A DNA stretch of 64,000 nucleotides from Leptospira selangorensis (GCF_004769405.1 NZ_RQES01000019.1:62001-126000); one strand, 5' to 3'; counted from the first letter of the stretch, positions 1-9,992 are shown. Numbers and translations are program-made. The notes: generated by a model from the sequence alone, not told the origin.

Positions 1-2628
1 CCAAATCAACTTATCATTGTCTAGGTTTTGGACTCCACAATAATCAGGAGGTTGGTACTGGTCGAAAGTCGCATCACTACTCGTGAGAAGACTGAAAGAT
101 ACACAACTACTTTGGGTGCCATCCACTCTATTATCGTTCTTACCCGTGATCGTTATCGTTTTATTCACATTATAATCGGAAGAGGTAAATGTCAGGCTTG
201 TAGGGCTCACACTTGCACATTCTGTGCTTCCTGATTTACAGGAAAGAGTGAAAGTAACATCTCCGGTAGGCGGGGAGGAAAGTCCCAGTTTTACTTTAAA
301 GGTCGCAGTTGTTCCGTCTTCGCTCGTATCCCCGCTTATATTCGAGAATGTTAATACTTGTTCATCGTCTATATTTCGGATAGGGGTAGAAGGTGCAGTA
401 TATGTTAATCCACCGCTGGCCGCGCCATAAATTATATTGTATAATACATTTCCATCTACGAGAGCATCATCCACACCGGTCGCTACGATCTTATTCGTTC
501 CGGAAGAGATCATTGTGTTCCAGTTCCCTGAAGTGATGCTTGCCGAAGCCGTCACAGTTCCCTCAGTAGTATCATCACTCGAAGCAGGGACAGTTACGGT
601 GGAACTTGGAGAAGACTGTGTAATCAGATAGATCGTAGCAGTTCCTCCTCCTTCACTCGTAGAGAAACCTCCGGACCTTCTGCAAGAAGAGATAAGATTG
701 GAAACATCATTATCACAACTATAATACACGAAAGAAGGATTTTTAACGAATGTACTGCTTCCATACTTACTATCTGTAGTTGTAGTAGAAGTTGAAACAG
801 TATAATCGTGATTTCCTTCGTTAACACCATTCGAACTTCCTGTTACGGTAATTTCCCTGTCTTGGTTCCATCCTCCCGCTACGTTTTTAGAAGGAGTGAA
901 AACTAAAGTAGAAGTATTTAAAACTCCATCGCTAGTCGTACTTCCGCTGGAAAGATTCAGGGTAACATTAGAAAGAGGTTGGGACCTCAATCGAATGGTG
1001 AACTTGGAATAGGTTTGAGGATCTAATTTTGCGGAATCATCAGTTGCAAAACCGTTGATAGAAACGGAAGAATTACTGGTAAGAGTGGTAATTCCATTTG
1101 CAAAGATCACGTAACCAGCAGTGTCATCGTCCAAATTGTTTACGGTAACAAAATTCGGACTAGGAGTTTTATTATTATATTTGGAATCGGAACTTGTTGC
1201 CTTATTCACTCCGATCTGGTACTGCACATTCCCATCCATCACATCATCATCCACTCCGGTGACCACGACCGACTGAGGTGTGTTCCAGTTGGAAGGGGTG
1301 AATGTAACCTGAGTTTGGTCGATCGTACCTTCTTTGTTATTTGAATTTACGGAATCTTTCTTTTCGTTAAAGGAAACGGTAACATTAGATGTAGGTTCAC
1401 TTGTGAGAACCACTGTGAAAAATGCGTTTTGTCCTGCTTCGTTCGTATTTGTGCTTAATGTTGAAACTGTGATCCCTGGGCTATCATCATCGGTGATATT
1501 TACTTTCACATCAGGAGGATTTTCATTACCGTAATCCGTTGCAGTTCCTAAGATTATATTTACGATCACATTTCCGTCTGCAATTTGGTTGTTCACAGGA
1601 GTGGCCGTAACCGTCTGAGGAGTATTATAATTTGCAGGAGTAAACGTAAGTAGAGAAGTATCTGCGCTCGCTCTGGATGGATTCGAACTGGAAACAGGTA
1701 TAGTTACATTACCTGGAGGTTCTACAGTCAAAGTAACCGTAAATGTTTTAGCGGCTCCTGCCTCGTTGATATTCAGAGTAGTCGGTGTGACTATTATAGC
1801 AGGTTCCTCGTAATCTATATTCGTAACGAAAACAGAAGGTAATATTAAATTATTATAATTTGAATCGGAACTAGTGGAGTTTCCTAGGTTGATCTTATAC
1901 TGGATGTTTCCGTCTGTCAGAACGTCGTCCACTCCGGTAATCGTTACTACCTGAGGAGTATTAAAATTCCCGCTGGTAAATGTTAAAGAAGAAGGGGATA
2001 CGGTTCCTTCCGTCAAATCGGAACTTTGGATACTAGGAATTACAACATTGCCGGAAGGCGCCTTACTCAGGACCACGGCAAAACTGGCGGTATTCCCTTT
2101 TTCGGTAGTGATCAGATCTTTTTTGGGAGAAACTACGATGCTATAGGAATCGTCATCAATTACGGTAATTCCGATAGAAGGTGTATAAAGACCGTTATAG
2201 GATTTGTCCTCACTAGTTGCTTTGCCTACATAAAGAGAAATATCCTTATTTCCCTCTACAGCTAAATTGTCTATACCAGTGATCGTGATTGTCTGAGGAG
2301 AATCCCAGTTGCTGGCGGTAAAAGTTACCGTAGGGACAGAAATTGTTGCCCGATCCGTATGGCTCAAACTAAGAGGCAGGGTCACATCTGCCGTAGGTAT
2401 CTTGTTTAATCGGATCTCTAGGTCCAAGGTCCCGTTTGTGGGATTTTCAGGAACCACATAGGAATAATTGGGAGAAGAAACGGTAACCCCGTTTGCACTT
2501 TGGGGAAATTTTTCACTTACCCCGGAGAGTATATAATCCAAAGAATTCGTCGAACCCTTACATTGGAGCAAAAGTAAAACCGAAAGAATAAAGATGGAAA
2601 TTGGATACCTTTTGCGGATTCGTTTCAT
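1..2628 (-). CDS. Large lipoprotein of tandem Calx-beta-like modules (3' end outside window)
   Basis: The frame is open from an ATG at 2628 to the window edge (876 codons seen, C-terminus missing). The N-terminus is basic (MKRIRKRYP), then a hydrophobic stretch ending in LLLLQC, a lipobox that predicts a lipidated Cys at about residue 21. After that come at least six modules of roughly 110-120 residues. Each has a 'TFTxxNWxxPQxVxVTGxDD' strand, a 'DGN..Y.I..G.A.S.DS.YN' segment and a closing 'NxDDD', which is the Calx-beta/Ig-like calcium-binding repeat pattern. Two cysteines appear only in the later, more divergent modules. Such proteins are usually exported surface or adhesion-type proteins; that role is inferred here. 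It is divergent from the OmpA-like gene. The 245-bp gap between them (2629-2873) is AT-rich and I see no clear operator in it. Confidence 0.8.
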   Translation of the reverse strand, partial: MKRIRKRYPISIFILSVLLLLQCKGSTNSLDYILSGVSEKFPQSANGVTVSSPNYSYVVPENPTNGTLDLEIRLNKIPTADVTLPLSLSHTDRATISVPTVTFTASNWDSPQTITITGIDNLAVEGNKDISLYVGKATSEDKSYNGLYTPSIGITVIDDDSYSIVVSPKKDLITTEKGNTASFAVVLSKAPSGNVVIPSIQSSDLTEGTVSPSSLTFTSGNFNTPQVVTITGVDDVLTDGNIQYKINLGNSTSSDSNYNNLILPSVFVTNIDYEEPAIIVTPTTLNINEAGAAKTFTVTLTVEPPGNVTIPVSSSNPSRASADTSLLTFTPANYNTPQTVTATPVNNQIADGNVIVNIILGTATDYGNENPPDVKVNITDDDSPGITVSTLSTNTNEAGQNAFFTVVLTSEPTSNVTVSFNEKKDSVNSNNKEGTIDQTQVTFTPSNWNTPQSVVVTGVDDDVMDGNVQYQIGVNKATSSDSKYNNKTPSPNFVTVNNLDDDTAGYVIFANGITTLTSNSSVSINGFATDDSAKLDPQTYSKFTIRLRSQPLSNVTLNLSSGSTTSDGVLNTSTLVFTPSKNVAGGWNQDREITVTGSSNGVNEGNHDYTVSTSTTTTDSKYGSSTFVKNPSFVYYSCDNDVSNLISSCRRSGGFSTSEGGGTATIYLITQSSPSSTVTVPASSDDTTEGTVTASASITSGNWNTMISSGTNKIVATGVDDALVDGNVLYNIIYGAASGGLTYTAPSTPIRNIDDEQVLTFSNISGDTSEDGTTATFKVKLGLSSPPTGDVTFTLSCKSGSTECASVSPTSLTFTSSDYNVNKTITITGKNDNRVDGTQSSCVSFSLLTSSDATFDQYQPPDYCGVQNLDNDKLIW

Positions 2629-2873
2629 CGACCTTGGTCCAGTTGTGTTTATAGGATTAAGACTAGGCATTCTCAAATAGATATTAACTCTAATCTTTTT
2701 CAAAAATTTCGGAAAAAAGTTTTAGACTGTTCCTTAAGTGCCAAGAGATGATTTCGTTTTTAATAAAATATTAAAACTTACATAAGACTTCGCGAATATT
2801 ATAAAAAAGTAGTATCTTGTCCGAGATGTTTCCTGCACAAGGGTCATAACTTTCTTCTTAAAACCGTATTCGA

Positions 2874-3581
2874 GTGGTGATTATTAATTCTCGCATATCT
2901 TTTTTACTCTTCCTAATTATATCTTTTTTCTTCCTGGATTGTGCTCGGACTAGATATGCCATCGTCGAGTCTAAATCATTTCAAAAATTCTGTGGATGTG
3001 TTCCGGAAGATGATATCCCCGCAAATTCCAAAGAAGAAGCGTTAGGTAAATTAAGCGAAGGTTCTTTGGACGATTTAGGAACTCCTAATTATATGGAGAT
3101 CATGTATCGAGGTTTAAAAAAAGCGTTTGAGTATTCAGGAACCACATTCGAACAAACGGAAGAAGGCCTAAAAGCCCCGGGAGTCGAGCTTAAACGTATA
3201 GAAGAAGATAAAAAGTTAAAAGAACTTTTGATCGTCATAGATGGGGACGTTGCATTTCCTTCAGGTAGATCCACATTAACTCCTAAAGCAAGGGACCTTA
3301 TTTCTAAAATTGCTGACGCGTTAGTTGCTTATCCTGAAACAAATGTAAGGATCGGAGGACATACGGATACTCCCGGTTCCTTTACTTCAAACCTGAAATT
3401 AAGTAAGGAAAGATCCCAGGCAGTAAAACAAGAACTTAAACAATCCCATGAAATTGGAGAAGAAAGGTTTAAGGAAGTAGATGGATACGCGGACCTGCGT
3501 AAGATCGTTGATACCTTCTTCTCTGAAAAAAAGAATCGAAGAACCGAGATTTATGTCGGAACGGTTCGGATCGTATACTAA
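2874..3581 (+). CDS. OmpA-family lipoprotein
   Basis: Starts at GTG (2874); no in-frame ATG fits. The N-terminus has a hydrophobic run ending FFFLDC, a spirochaete-type lipobox, so the mature protein should be lipid-anchored. The C-terminal half (about residues 120-235) has the OmpA/MotB peptidoglycan-binding signature: a 'DVAFPSGRSTLTPKA' strand-helix, then 'IGGHTDTPGS' and 'LSKERSQAVKQ', ending with the Arg-rich 'KKNRRTEIYV'. It probably ties the outer membrane to peptidoglycan. The next gene starts 10 bp downstream, so the two are likely co-transcribed. Residues 25-110 match no family that I recognise. Confidence 0.82.
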   Translation: MVIINSRISFLLFLIISFFFLDCARTRYAIVESKSFQKFCGCVPEDDIPANSKEEALGKLSEGSLDDLGTPNYMEIMYRGLKKAFEYSGTTFEQTEEGLKAPGVELKRIEEDKKLKELLIVIDGDVAFPSGRSTLTPKARDLISKIADALVAYPETNVRIGGHTDTPGSFTSNLKLSKERSQAVKQELKQSHEIGEERFKEVDGYADLRKIVDTFFSEKKNRRTEIYVGTVRIVY

Positions 3582-3591
3582 GGGGATTCGA

Positions 3592-4782
3592 ATGAGATTC
3601 TTTATGATTTCGAATTTTAGAATTTTATTAAGTTTATTCTTATTTTTTTCTTTTGTAGGTCCGAATTTTTCCCAAGAGCCGGAAAAAACGGAACAGCCTC
3701 CTTCCGTTCCGAAGCAGGAAGAGACCGCTAAGGAAACTTCTTCCTGGTTTAACGATCCTAACGATAAATTTAGCAAGGTTTTCGAACATAGATTGATGTT
3801 CCGAGTAGGTGCAGGGATTGGAAATCTTTCTCCTGCGATATTGAACGAGACTGGACCGGCTTGGTCTAAGGATTCAATACTTAGGAATATAGTGGATGCT
3901 GATTCTCCTCCTTCTTTTCCCTATAAAGAAGCAAAATCTTTGGGAGTCCAAACCCAGGCTTGGGATATCAGTTACGGATGGAAAAATCGTTTCGAGATCC
4001 AATCTGCCAGAAATTCTTCATTAGGAAAATATGGTAAAGAAGAACCTGCCTCTACGAATTTTATCACTCCTAGGACGGATCTATACTGGGCTTCCGCATT
4101 CGAAGGAAATCGATTATTAAGATTTGATGGAATAAGTGATCATTTAAGATTTTCTTATATTCATCCTTTTACTTCCAGATTTAGGATCGGACCGTCCGTA
4201 AATTTTCATAGATATACGGAGCAGGATACTAGCTCTTACGGATCTTATTCTACTTCTCGCCCTGGCGCTCCTGTTCCGGATAAAGCAACCTGGTCTGTCG
4301 GGGGAAATGTAGAATCCAATTTTTCTATGAAAGGAATTCTTCCCGGGATCTATTTGAAATTCAAAATTACCGAATGGTGGGAGATCCGTTCTCGTTTGGA
4401 ATATTTGGATCGAAAAGGCGATTTTTCAGCGATAGGTATTCAGGTCTTGCAAGAATCGATTTCCGGAGGGCCTGGAACTTATAGTATTTCAGTTCCGGCT
4501 TATGGAGGTAAGGTCTCCGATAAAGGTACTATCTTTATGTTCGAGTCCTCGTTCAGATATTGTAGGTTTAGTCTTGATATAGGAATGATCCGCCAAGATA
4601 TTACCAGAAGTTATTCCATGTACGTTGGGGATACTATTGGAACAGTCTCTACCAACGATTATTTATTACGTTTCCCGAATATAGATCTGGGGCAAATGAG
4701 TCATCATTCCAAACAAACCTTGACGGAAGTTTATATTATGCCCGGAGCATCGTTTTTTTACGATTCAGACGGGATCTATTGA
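3592..4782 (+). CDS. Probable beta-barrel outer-membrane protein, unknown function
   Basis: The frame is open further upstream, but ATG 3592 is preferred: an AAGGGG ribosome-binding site lies just before it and the product (396 aa) then begins with a normal signal peptide (MRFFMISNFRILLSLFLFF..., cleavage near VGPNFSQ). The rest is rich in alternating aromatic and polar residues, glycines and short turns, as in outer-membrane barrels, for example 'WWEIRSRLEYLDR', 'LRFSYIHPFTSRFRIGPSV' and 'FRYCRFSLDIGMIR'. There are few cysteines and no enzyme motif. It lies 10 bp after the OmpA-like lipoprotein gene, suggesting an envelope operon. No specific family is recognised; channel or structural roles are both possible. 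Confidence 0.6.
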   Translation: MRFFMISNFRILLSLFLFFSFVGPNFSQEPEKTEQPPSVPKQEETAKETSSWFNDPNDKFSKVFEHRLMFRVGAGIGNLSPAILNETGPAWSKDSILRNIVDADSPPSFPYKEAKSLGVQTQAWDISYGWKNRFEIQSARNSSLGKYGKEEPASTNFITPRTDLYWASAFEGNRLLRFDGISDHLRFSYIHPFTSRFRIGPSVNFHRYTEQDTSSYGSYSTSRPGAPVPDKATWSVGGNVESNFSMKGILPGIYLKFKITEWWEIRSRLEYLDRKGDFSAIGIQVLQESISGGPGTYSISVPAYGGKVSDKGTIFMFESSFRYCRFSLDIGMIRQDITRSYSMYVGDTIGTVSTNDYLLRFPNIDLGQMSHHSKQTLTEVYIMPGASFFYDSDGIY

Positions 4783-4818
4783 TCCGTTCTACTTTTCATT
4801 TTTAGCATAAAATTGCAT

Positions 4819-4843
4819 AATTTGGGTTATTTTGACCCGAATT
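4819..4843 (+). terminator. Hairpin after the outer-membrane protein gene
   Basis: AATTTGGGT and ACCCGAATT form a 9-bp stem with one G-U pair and a 7-nt loop, 36 bp after the stop codon of the barrel gene and before the cheR promoter region. There is no clean U-tract, so termination is only a possibility. Confidence 0.35.
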
Positions 4844-4855
4844 TGAAATAAATAG

Positions 4856-4885
4856 TTGCTTTCAGTTTCCCAAAAACCGTAGAAT
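4856..4885 (+). promoter_or_regulatory. Candidate sigma-70-type promoter for the cheR-cheB-kinase operon
   Basis: TTGCTT (4856-4861) and TAGAAT (4880-4885) are separated by 18 bp and lie 45 bp before the cheR start. The position between a hairpin and the first gene of a tightly packed operon is what one expects, but only sequence resemblance supports it. Confidence 0.3.
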
Positions 4886-4929
4886 ATCCCCTCGGTTTGG
4901 CTCAGGGAAGTTTTATAAAATATTAAAGT

Positions 4930-5754
4930 ATGGCAGCTAAGGATAGTACTGAGATAGAGATCGATTTATTATTGGAGGCTCTCTATCAGAAATACGGGTA
5001 CGACTTTAGGCAATATTCAGATGCTCATATAAAACGCAGGATCACGAATCGGATGGTATTATCAGGATATAATACGGTTTCGGAGATGCAGTTTCAACTT
5101 CTACACAATGAGAGTTTTGCGAACGATCTTTTGCATGATCTGTCCATTACAGTGACGGAGATGTTCCGAGATCCGAATTTTTATAGATCCGTTCGTGAAA
5201 AGATCATCCCCATCTTAAAAACATATCCTTTCATAAAGATCTGGCATGCAGGCTGTTCCACTGGCGAAGAAGCATATTCCATGGCGATCCTTCTGACGGA
5301 AGAGGGGCTTATGGAGAGAGCAACGATTTACGCGACCGATTTCAATCAGAGAGCTTTAGACGATGCTAAACAAGGTATATTTTCGAATAATCTAATAAAG
5401 GAATATACTTTCAATTACCAAGCTTCGGGGGGAAGGGCGTCTTTTTCGGATTATTATACCGCCGACGAGAATATGGCGATCATGAATAAAAATCTCAAAA
5501 AAAATATAGTCTGGGCAAATCATAATCTGGTCACAGATAGCGTGTTTGCCGAGGTTCATATGATATTGTGTAGGAATGTGCTTATATATTTTAAAAGAGA
5601 ACTTCAGAATAAGGTGCATCGTATGTTTTATGAAAGTTTGATTAATGGTGGAGTTCTTTGTTTGGGTTCTAAGGAAGGGATGTATTTCAGCGAACTGAAA
5701 GATGTATACCAAGAGTTGGACCCAAGGCAGAAAATATTTAAGAAGAAGTATTAA
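4930..5754 (+). CDS. cheR: CheR-type protein-glutamate O-methyltransferase
   Basis: 274 aa, the usual length for CheR. CheR transfers methyl groups from S-adenosylmethionine to glutamates on chemoreceptors or receptor-like coiled coils. The N-terminal helical domain (about residues 10-80) is followed by the SAM-binding domain: 'IWHAGCSTGEEAYSMAI' is the motif I loop, 'ATIYATDFNQRALDDA' the acidic motif, and 'VHMILCRNVLIYFKRELQ' the catalytic-core signature. The C-terminal 'LGSKEGMYF' resembles the family's closing strand. It lies 18 bp before cheB and upstream of a membrane sensor kinase; no chemoreceptor, CheA or CheW gene is present here. The target is therefore probably the neighbouring kinase rather than a classical chemotaxis array (inference). 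Confidence 0.92.
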   Translation: MAAKDSTEIEIDLLLEALYQKYGYDFRQYSDAHIKRRITNRMVLSGYNTVSEMQFQLLHNESFANDLLHDLSITVTEMFRDPNFYRSVREKIIPILKTYPFIKIWHAGCSTGEEAYSMAILLTEEGLMERATIYATDFNQRALDDAKQGIFSNNLIKEYTFNYQASGGRASFSDYYTADENMAIMNKNLKKNIVWANHNLVTDSVFAEVHMILCRNVLIYFKRELQNKVHRMFYESLINGGVLCLGSKEGMYFSELKDVYQELDPRQKIFKKKY

Positions 5755-5772
5755 GGATTTTTAAATTAATTT

Positions 5773-6342
5773 ATGCGATACGGTGCAATTGTAATCGGAG
5801 TTTCTTCTGGAGGATTGAATGCTCTTGGGAAAATTCTACCATCTTTGCCTCAGAATTATCCTATCCCGATAGTGATCGTACAACATGTTAGCCCCCGTTC
5901 GGATGGATATTGGGTAGAGAGTATGGATAAGGTCTGCAAATTATTCGTGAAAGAAGCAGACGAAAAGGAAAGTATCGAAAGAGGGACTATTTATTTGGCT
6001 CCCGCAAATTATCATTTATTAGTAGAACAAGATAGAACATTCTCCCTAAGTACTGAAGCAAAGGTGAATTTTGCAAGACCATCCATAGATGTACTTTTTG
6101 AATCTGCTGCGGAAGTTTATGGAAAAGAATTGATCGGGCTTATTTTGACAGGCTCCAATTCCGATGGTGCCTTGGGTCTGAAAAAAATAAAAGAAGAAGG
6201 TGGACTGACGATCGTACAAGACCCTGAAACCGCAGAATCATCCGCTATGCCCGCACATGCGATCTCCACTACTTCCGTGGATTATATTCTTCCTTTGGAA
6301 GAGATACAGAAATTATTAATCAAATTAAGCGAGAGTGATTGA
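5773..6342 (+). CDS. cheB: CheB-type methylesterase domain protein, without receiver
   Basis: 189 aa, covering only the methylesterase/deamidase domain; the N-terminal receiver of classical CheB is absent. The catalytic triad can be placed: Ser in 'GVSSGG' (residues 10-14), His38 in 'VQHVSPRSDG' and Asp131 in 'LTGSNSDGALGL'. It would remove the methyl groups added by the upstream CheR. Lacking a receiver, it cannot be switched by CheA in the standard way, and regulation may come through the neighbouring kinases. Its stop overlaps the start of the next kinase gene by 8 bp, which suggests translational coupling. Confidence 0.9.
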   Translation: MRYGAIVIGVSSGGLNALGKILPSLPQNYPIPIVIVQHVSPRSDGYWVESMDKVCKLFVKEADEKESIERGTIYLAPANYHLLVEQDRTFSLSTEAKVNFARPSIDVLFESAAEVYGKELIGLILTGSNSDGALGLKKIKEEGGLTIVQDPETAESSAMPAHAISTTSVDYILPLEEIQKLLIKLSESD

Positions 6343-9300
6343 AGTGGATTTCAAAAACTTAACGATCCGTGCCAGACTTTCTTTAGGTTTTTCAGTTTTA
6401 CTCGCCATATTCGCGGGTACTTCCGTATTTGTGATCAATCAGTTTTCGGAATCTAATAATCGTTTAGTGAGGATCGTAGACGGTTCCGCTAAAAGAGTAA
6501 ATTTGTCGAACGAGATAATGATCGCCTTACTTGATTCCACTCGTCACGAAAAGAATATAATTATAGAGAGACGCAATGCGGAGATGCTCTATTTTAAAGA
6601 CCGTTTTCAGAAGGCCAGTGATACAGTAGATGATAAAATTGTACAATTAACCGAGTTATCCGACACAGAAGGGAAGGTCTTGTTGGAAGAATTTAAGGAA
6701 AGTTGGAAACGATTAAAAAAATACCAAGAACAGATCATTTTTTTCGCACTTAAAAATCAGAATGACAAAGCGTTCGAGATCTCAGCGGGAGAAGGGCTAA
6801 TCGTTCGCGATCTTGCGACGAAACAATTCTCTCGTATTGTAGAACGGAATGAAAAGCTGATGGATCAGGAGAAAAAGAAAAATATATCTGATTTTCAATA
6901 TACATTCTACTTTTTGATCTTCTTAATTATTGTTTCCGTCATAATCGTTATTTCCATTTTCCTTTGGATCGTAAGAACTATAACCGATAGGATTACTTTT
7001 ATTGCAAATGAGGCGGAAAGAATTGCAGGAAGGGAATTTACGGATCAGAAATTGGAAGATCCGACTAAGGACGAATTAAAATTGATCTTCGATTCTTTAG
7101 TGAATGTAAACGAAAGTTTTAAAGAAGTTGCGCATAATGCAAACACTGTGGCTTCCGGAAATTATTCCATAGATTTAGTTCCCAGATCCGAAAAGGATAT
7201 TTTGGGAACGGCATTGATGAAGATGACCCAAGCACTTCGTCTTACAACCTCCGAGAACGATAGGCATAATTGGTTGACCCAAGGCCAAAATCAATTGAAT
7301 GAAAAATTAAGGGGAGATCAAAGTATAGAAGAACTCGCTCAGGGAACCATCACCTTTTTGGGAAATTATTTGGAAGTCCGAGTAGGTGTGATCTATCTTT
7401 TGGATGAAAGAGATAAGTCTCTTAAATTGATCGGAGAGTATGCTTTTAGCGGTGGAAAAACTTCCGAAAAATTTTCTCTAAAAGAAGGCCTAGTTGGCCA
7501 GGCAGCTTTCGAACAAAAAACAATTCTATTAACGGATCTAAAAGAAGAACAGATAAGAGTGATGTCTTCATTATTAGATACTAAGCCGACGAATGTGTTA
7601 GTGATCCCGTTCTTATACGAAGGACAAACTTTAGGAGTGGTCGAGATCGGAAAATTGAGCCAGTTCACAGAACTGGAGGTGGAATTCTGCCAAAACTGTA
7701 TGGAGAATATCGGGATAAGCGTATACTCCGCAATTTCCAGGAAGAAAATCCAAGAGTTACTCGAAGAAACCCAAGCCCAAAGTGAGGAACTCCAAAGCCA
7801 ACAAGAAGAATTAAAACAAATGAATGAAGAGCTTGAGGAACAGACTCAAGTTTTAAGGCAACAACAAGAAGAACTTAGGATCACTAACGAAGAATTAGAA
7901 GAGCAGACCCAAGCTTTGGAAATAAAAAATAAGGAAGTGGAGGCTGCAAGATCGGATATAGAACAAAAAAGCAGACAATTAGAGGTCAGTAGTAAATACA
8001 AATCGGAATTTTTGGCCAACATGTCCCATGAACTAAGAACTCCGTTGAATAGCCTTTTGATCCTTTCCAAGGATCTTTCCGAAAACAATAAAAAGAACCT
8101 GAGTACTGATCAGGTGGAAAGCGCGAATATCATCTATAAAAGCGGACAAGATCTATTGGTACTTATAAATGAAGTATTAGATCTTTCTAAAATTGAATCC
8201 GGAAAAATGCAGGTTAATGTGGAGAAAATCTCCGTCCGAAAATTTGTGGATTCTTTGCTAAAGGATTTTAAACACCAGGCGGATAAAAAGGAATTAAGTT
8301 TGATCGGCACCGTTTCGGAGGATTGTCCGGAATATATTTCTACGGATCCCCAACGTTTGAACCAAATTCTAAAAAATCTATTATCCAATTCTTTAAAATT
8401 TACGGAAAAAGGAAAGATTAGCCTGGAGATCCGTCCGGATGGATATCAAAAAATCTTAATATCAGTTTCAGATACAGGGATCGGCATCCCGGAAGAAAAA
8501 CAAATGTCGATATTCGAGGCATTCCAGCAAGCGGATGGAAGCACTTCTCGTAAATACGGTGGAACAGGTCTTGGATTATCTATCTCCAGAGAATTGGCTA
8601 AAATTTTAGGAGGCCATATCAGTTTGGAAAGTAAGGTGAATCAGGGATCCGTATTTTCTCTTTTATTACCTTTAGAGATGAAACCGGAAAATGTACCTTC
8701 TCCGGCCGAAAGGAAAGTTCATTTAACAGAACAAGTGCCGGATCCGATTCCTAAAAAAGTCCGATTTATCAATTCTCCGAGTGCGGAGGACGATAGATCA
8801 AGTATTTCAGAAAATGATAAAGTAGTACTTATCATAGAAGACGATTTAAAATTTGCATCCGTTCTGATCAAGCAGGCTCATGATAAGGATTTTAAATGTC
8901 TATCTGCTTCTACGGGAGAAGACGGACTGATTCTTTCCGAAAAATATTTACCTAACGCAATCATTTTGGATCTGAATCTTCCTGGAATAAACGGAAATAC
9001 GGTCCTGAACGAACTCAAATCTAATCCGAAAGTTCGGCATATCCCGGTTCATGTCATTTCTGGAAATGAGTATTCCATTGATCCGATCAAAGAGGGGGCG
9101 GTGGAATATCTAGTTAAGCCTGTAAACAAAAAGGAATTGGAAGAAGCGTTCAATAGAATAGAGAATTTCATTAATCGAAAGATGAAAAATCTACTAATCA
9201 TTGAGGACGACGATAATTCCAGAGTGGCGATGAGAAAGTTGATAGGAAACGGGGACGTAAAATGTTTCGAAGCGAGTAATGGTAAGGATGCGCTCAAGGC

Positions 9301-9988
9301 TTACCAGGAAAATTATTTCGATTGTATAGTCCTGGATATAGGTCTTCCGGATATGAGCGGATTCGAACTTATTTATGAACTTGAGAAGATAAAAGGCCAG
9401 ACGATGCCTCCGATCATTATTTATACGGGCAAAGAGCTTACTCGGGAAGAGAATGCGGAACTTCAAAAGTATGCGGAGAGTATCATCATTAAGGGAGTTA
9501 AATCGGAAGAAAGACTTTTGGATGAGACAGCACTCTTCCTGCATAGGACCATCAGTAAACTTCCGGAAGGAAAACAAAAGATCATAAACAATCTATACGA
9601 TAAGGAAGCGATCTTTCAAAAAAAGAAAGTCCTTCTCGTAGATGATGATATGAGAAACGTATTCGCGTTATCCAAAATTCTAAAGGATAGAGGGATGGAA
9701 GTTTATAAGGCGGATAACGGAAACACTGCCCTAAGCTCTCTGGATTCTCAGCAGGATATGGATATTGTTCTAATGGATATCATGATGCCGGAGATGGACG
9801 GTTACGAAACTATGAGAAGGATCCGATCCGAAAGAAAATACGATAAACTCCCGATCATTGCTCTTACTGCCAAAGCGATGAAAGATGATCGGCAAAAATG
9901 TATAGATGCAGGTGCAAACGATTATATCTCCAAACCTGTAGATGTAGAAAGGTTACTTTCTTTGATGAGAGTTTGGTTGAGCAGGTAA
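6335..9988 (+). CDS. Membrane hybrid histidine kinase with HAMP, GAF and three receivers
   Basis: 1217 aa from GTG 6335 (GTG 6344 is a possible alternative). Order: transmembrane helix 1 (about 14-35), periplasmic helical sensor, transmembrane helix 2 (about 190-213), HAMP, GAF (about 325-470), a long Glu/Gln-rich coiled coil with repeated 'QEEL..(N)EELEEQ' heptads (470-555), HisKA with phospho-acceptor His565 ('[10 protein letters not shown]'), HATPase with 'NLLSNSLKFT', 'DTGIGIP' and 'GGTGLGLS', then three REC domains (about 830-945, 948-1065, 1097-1217). All three keep the phosphorylatable Asp (LDLNLPG, LDIGLPD, MDIMMPE). It is encoded with CheR and CheB, so its coiled coil may be the methylation substrate (inference). 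The architecture from GAF onward matches the giant kinase at 17670. Confidence 0.9.
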   Translation: MIEVDFKNLTIRARLSLGFSVLLAIFAGTSVFVINQFSESNNRLVRIVDGSAKRVNLSNEIMIALLDSTRHEKNIIIERRNAEMLYFKDRFQKASDTVDDKIVQLTELSDTEGKVLLEEFKESWKRLKKYQEQIIFFALKNQNDKAFEISAGEGLIVRDLATKQFSRIVERNEKLMDQEKKKNISDFQYTFYFLIFLIIVSVIIVISIFLWIVRTITDRITFIANEAERIAGREFTDQKLEDPTKDELKLIFDSLVNVNESFKEVAHNANTVASGNYSIDLVPRSEKDILGTALMKMTQALRLTTSENDRHNWLTQGQNQLNEKLRGDQSIEELAQGTITFLGNYLEVRVGVIYLLDERDKSLKLIGEYAFSGGKTSEKFSLKEGLVGQAAFEQKTILLTDLKEEQIRVMSSLLDTKPTNVLVIPFLYEGQTLGVVEIGKLSQFTELEVEFCQNCMENIGISVYSAISRKKIQELLEETQAQSEELQSQQEELKQMNEELEEQTQVLRQQQEELRITNEELEEQTQALEIKNKEVEAARSDIEQKSRQLEVSSKYKSEFLANMSHELRTPLNSLLILSKDLSENNKKNLSTDQVESANIIYKSGQDLLVLINEVLDLSKIESGKMQVNVEKISVRKFVDSLLKDFKHQADKKELSLIGTVSEDCPEYISTDPQRLNQILKNLLSNSLKFTEKGKISLEIRPDGYQKILISVSDTGIGIPEEKQMSIFEAFQQADGSTSRKYGGTGLGLSISRELAKILGGHISLESKVNQGSVFSLLLPLEMKPENVPSPAERKVHLTEQVPDPIPKKVRFINSPSAEDDRSSISENDKVVLIIEDDLKFASVLIKQAHDKDFKCLSASTGEDGLILSEKYLPNAIILDLNLPGINGNTVLNELKSNPKVRHIPVHVISGNEYSIDPIKEGAVEYLVKPVNKKELEEAFNRIENFINRKMKNLLIIEDDDNSRVAMRKLIGNGDVKCFEASNGKDALKAYQENYFDCIVLDIGLPDMSGFELIYELEKIKGQTMPPIIIYTGKELTREENAELQKYAESIIIKGVKSEERLLDETALFLHRTISKLPEGKQKIINNLYDKEAIFQKKKVLLVDDDMRNVFALSKILKDRGMEVYKADNGNTALSSLDSQQDMDIVLMDIMMPEMDGYETMRRIRSERKYDKLPIIALTAKAMKDDRQKCIDAGANDYISKPVDVERLLSLMRVWLSR

Positions 9989-9992
9989 GCCG

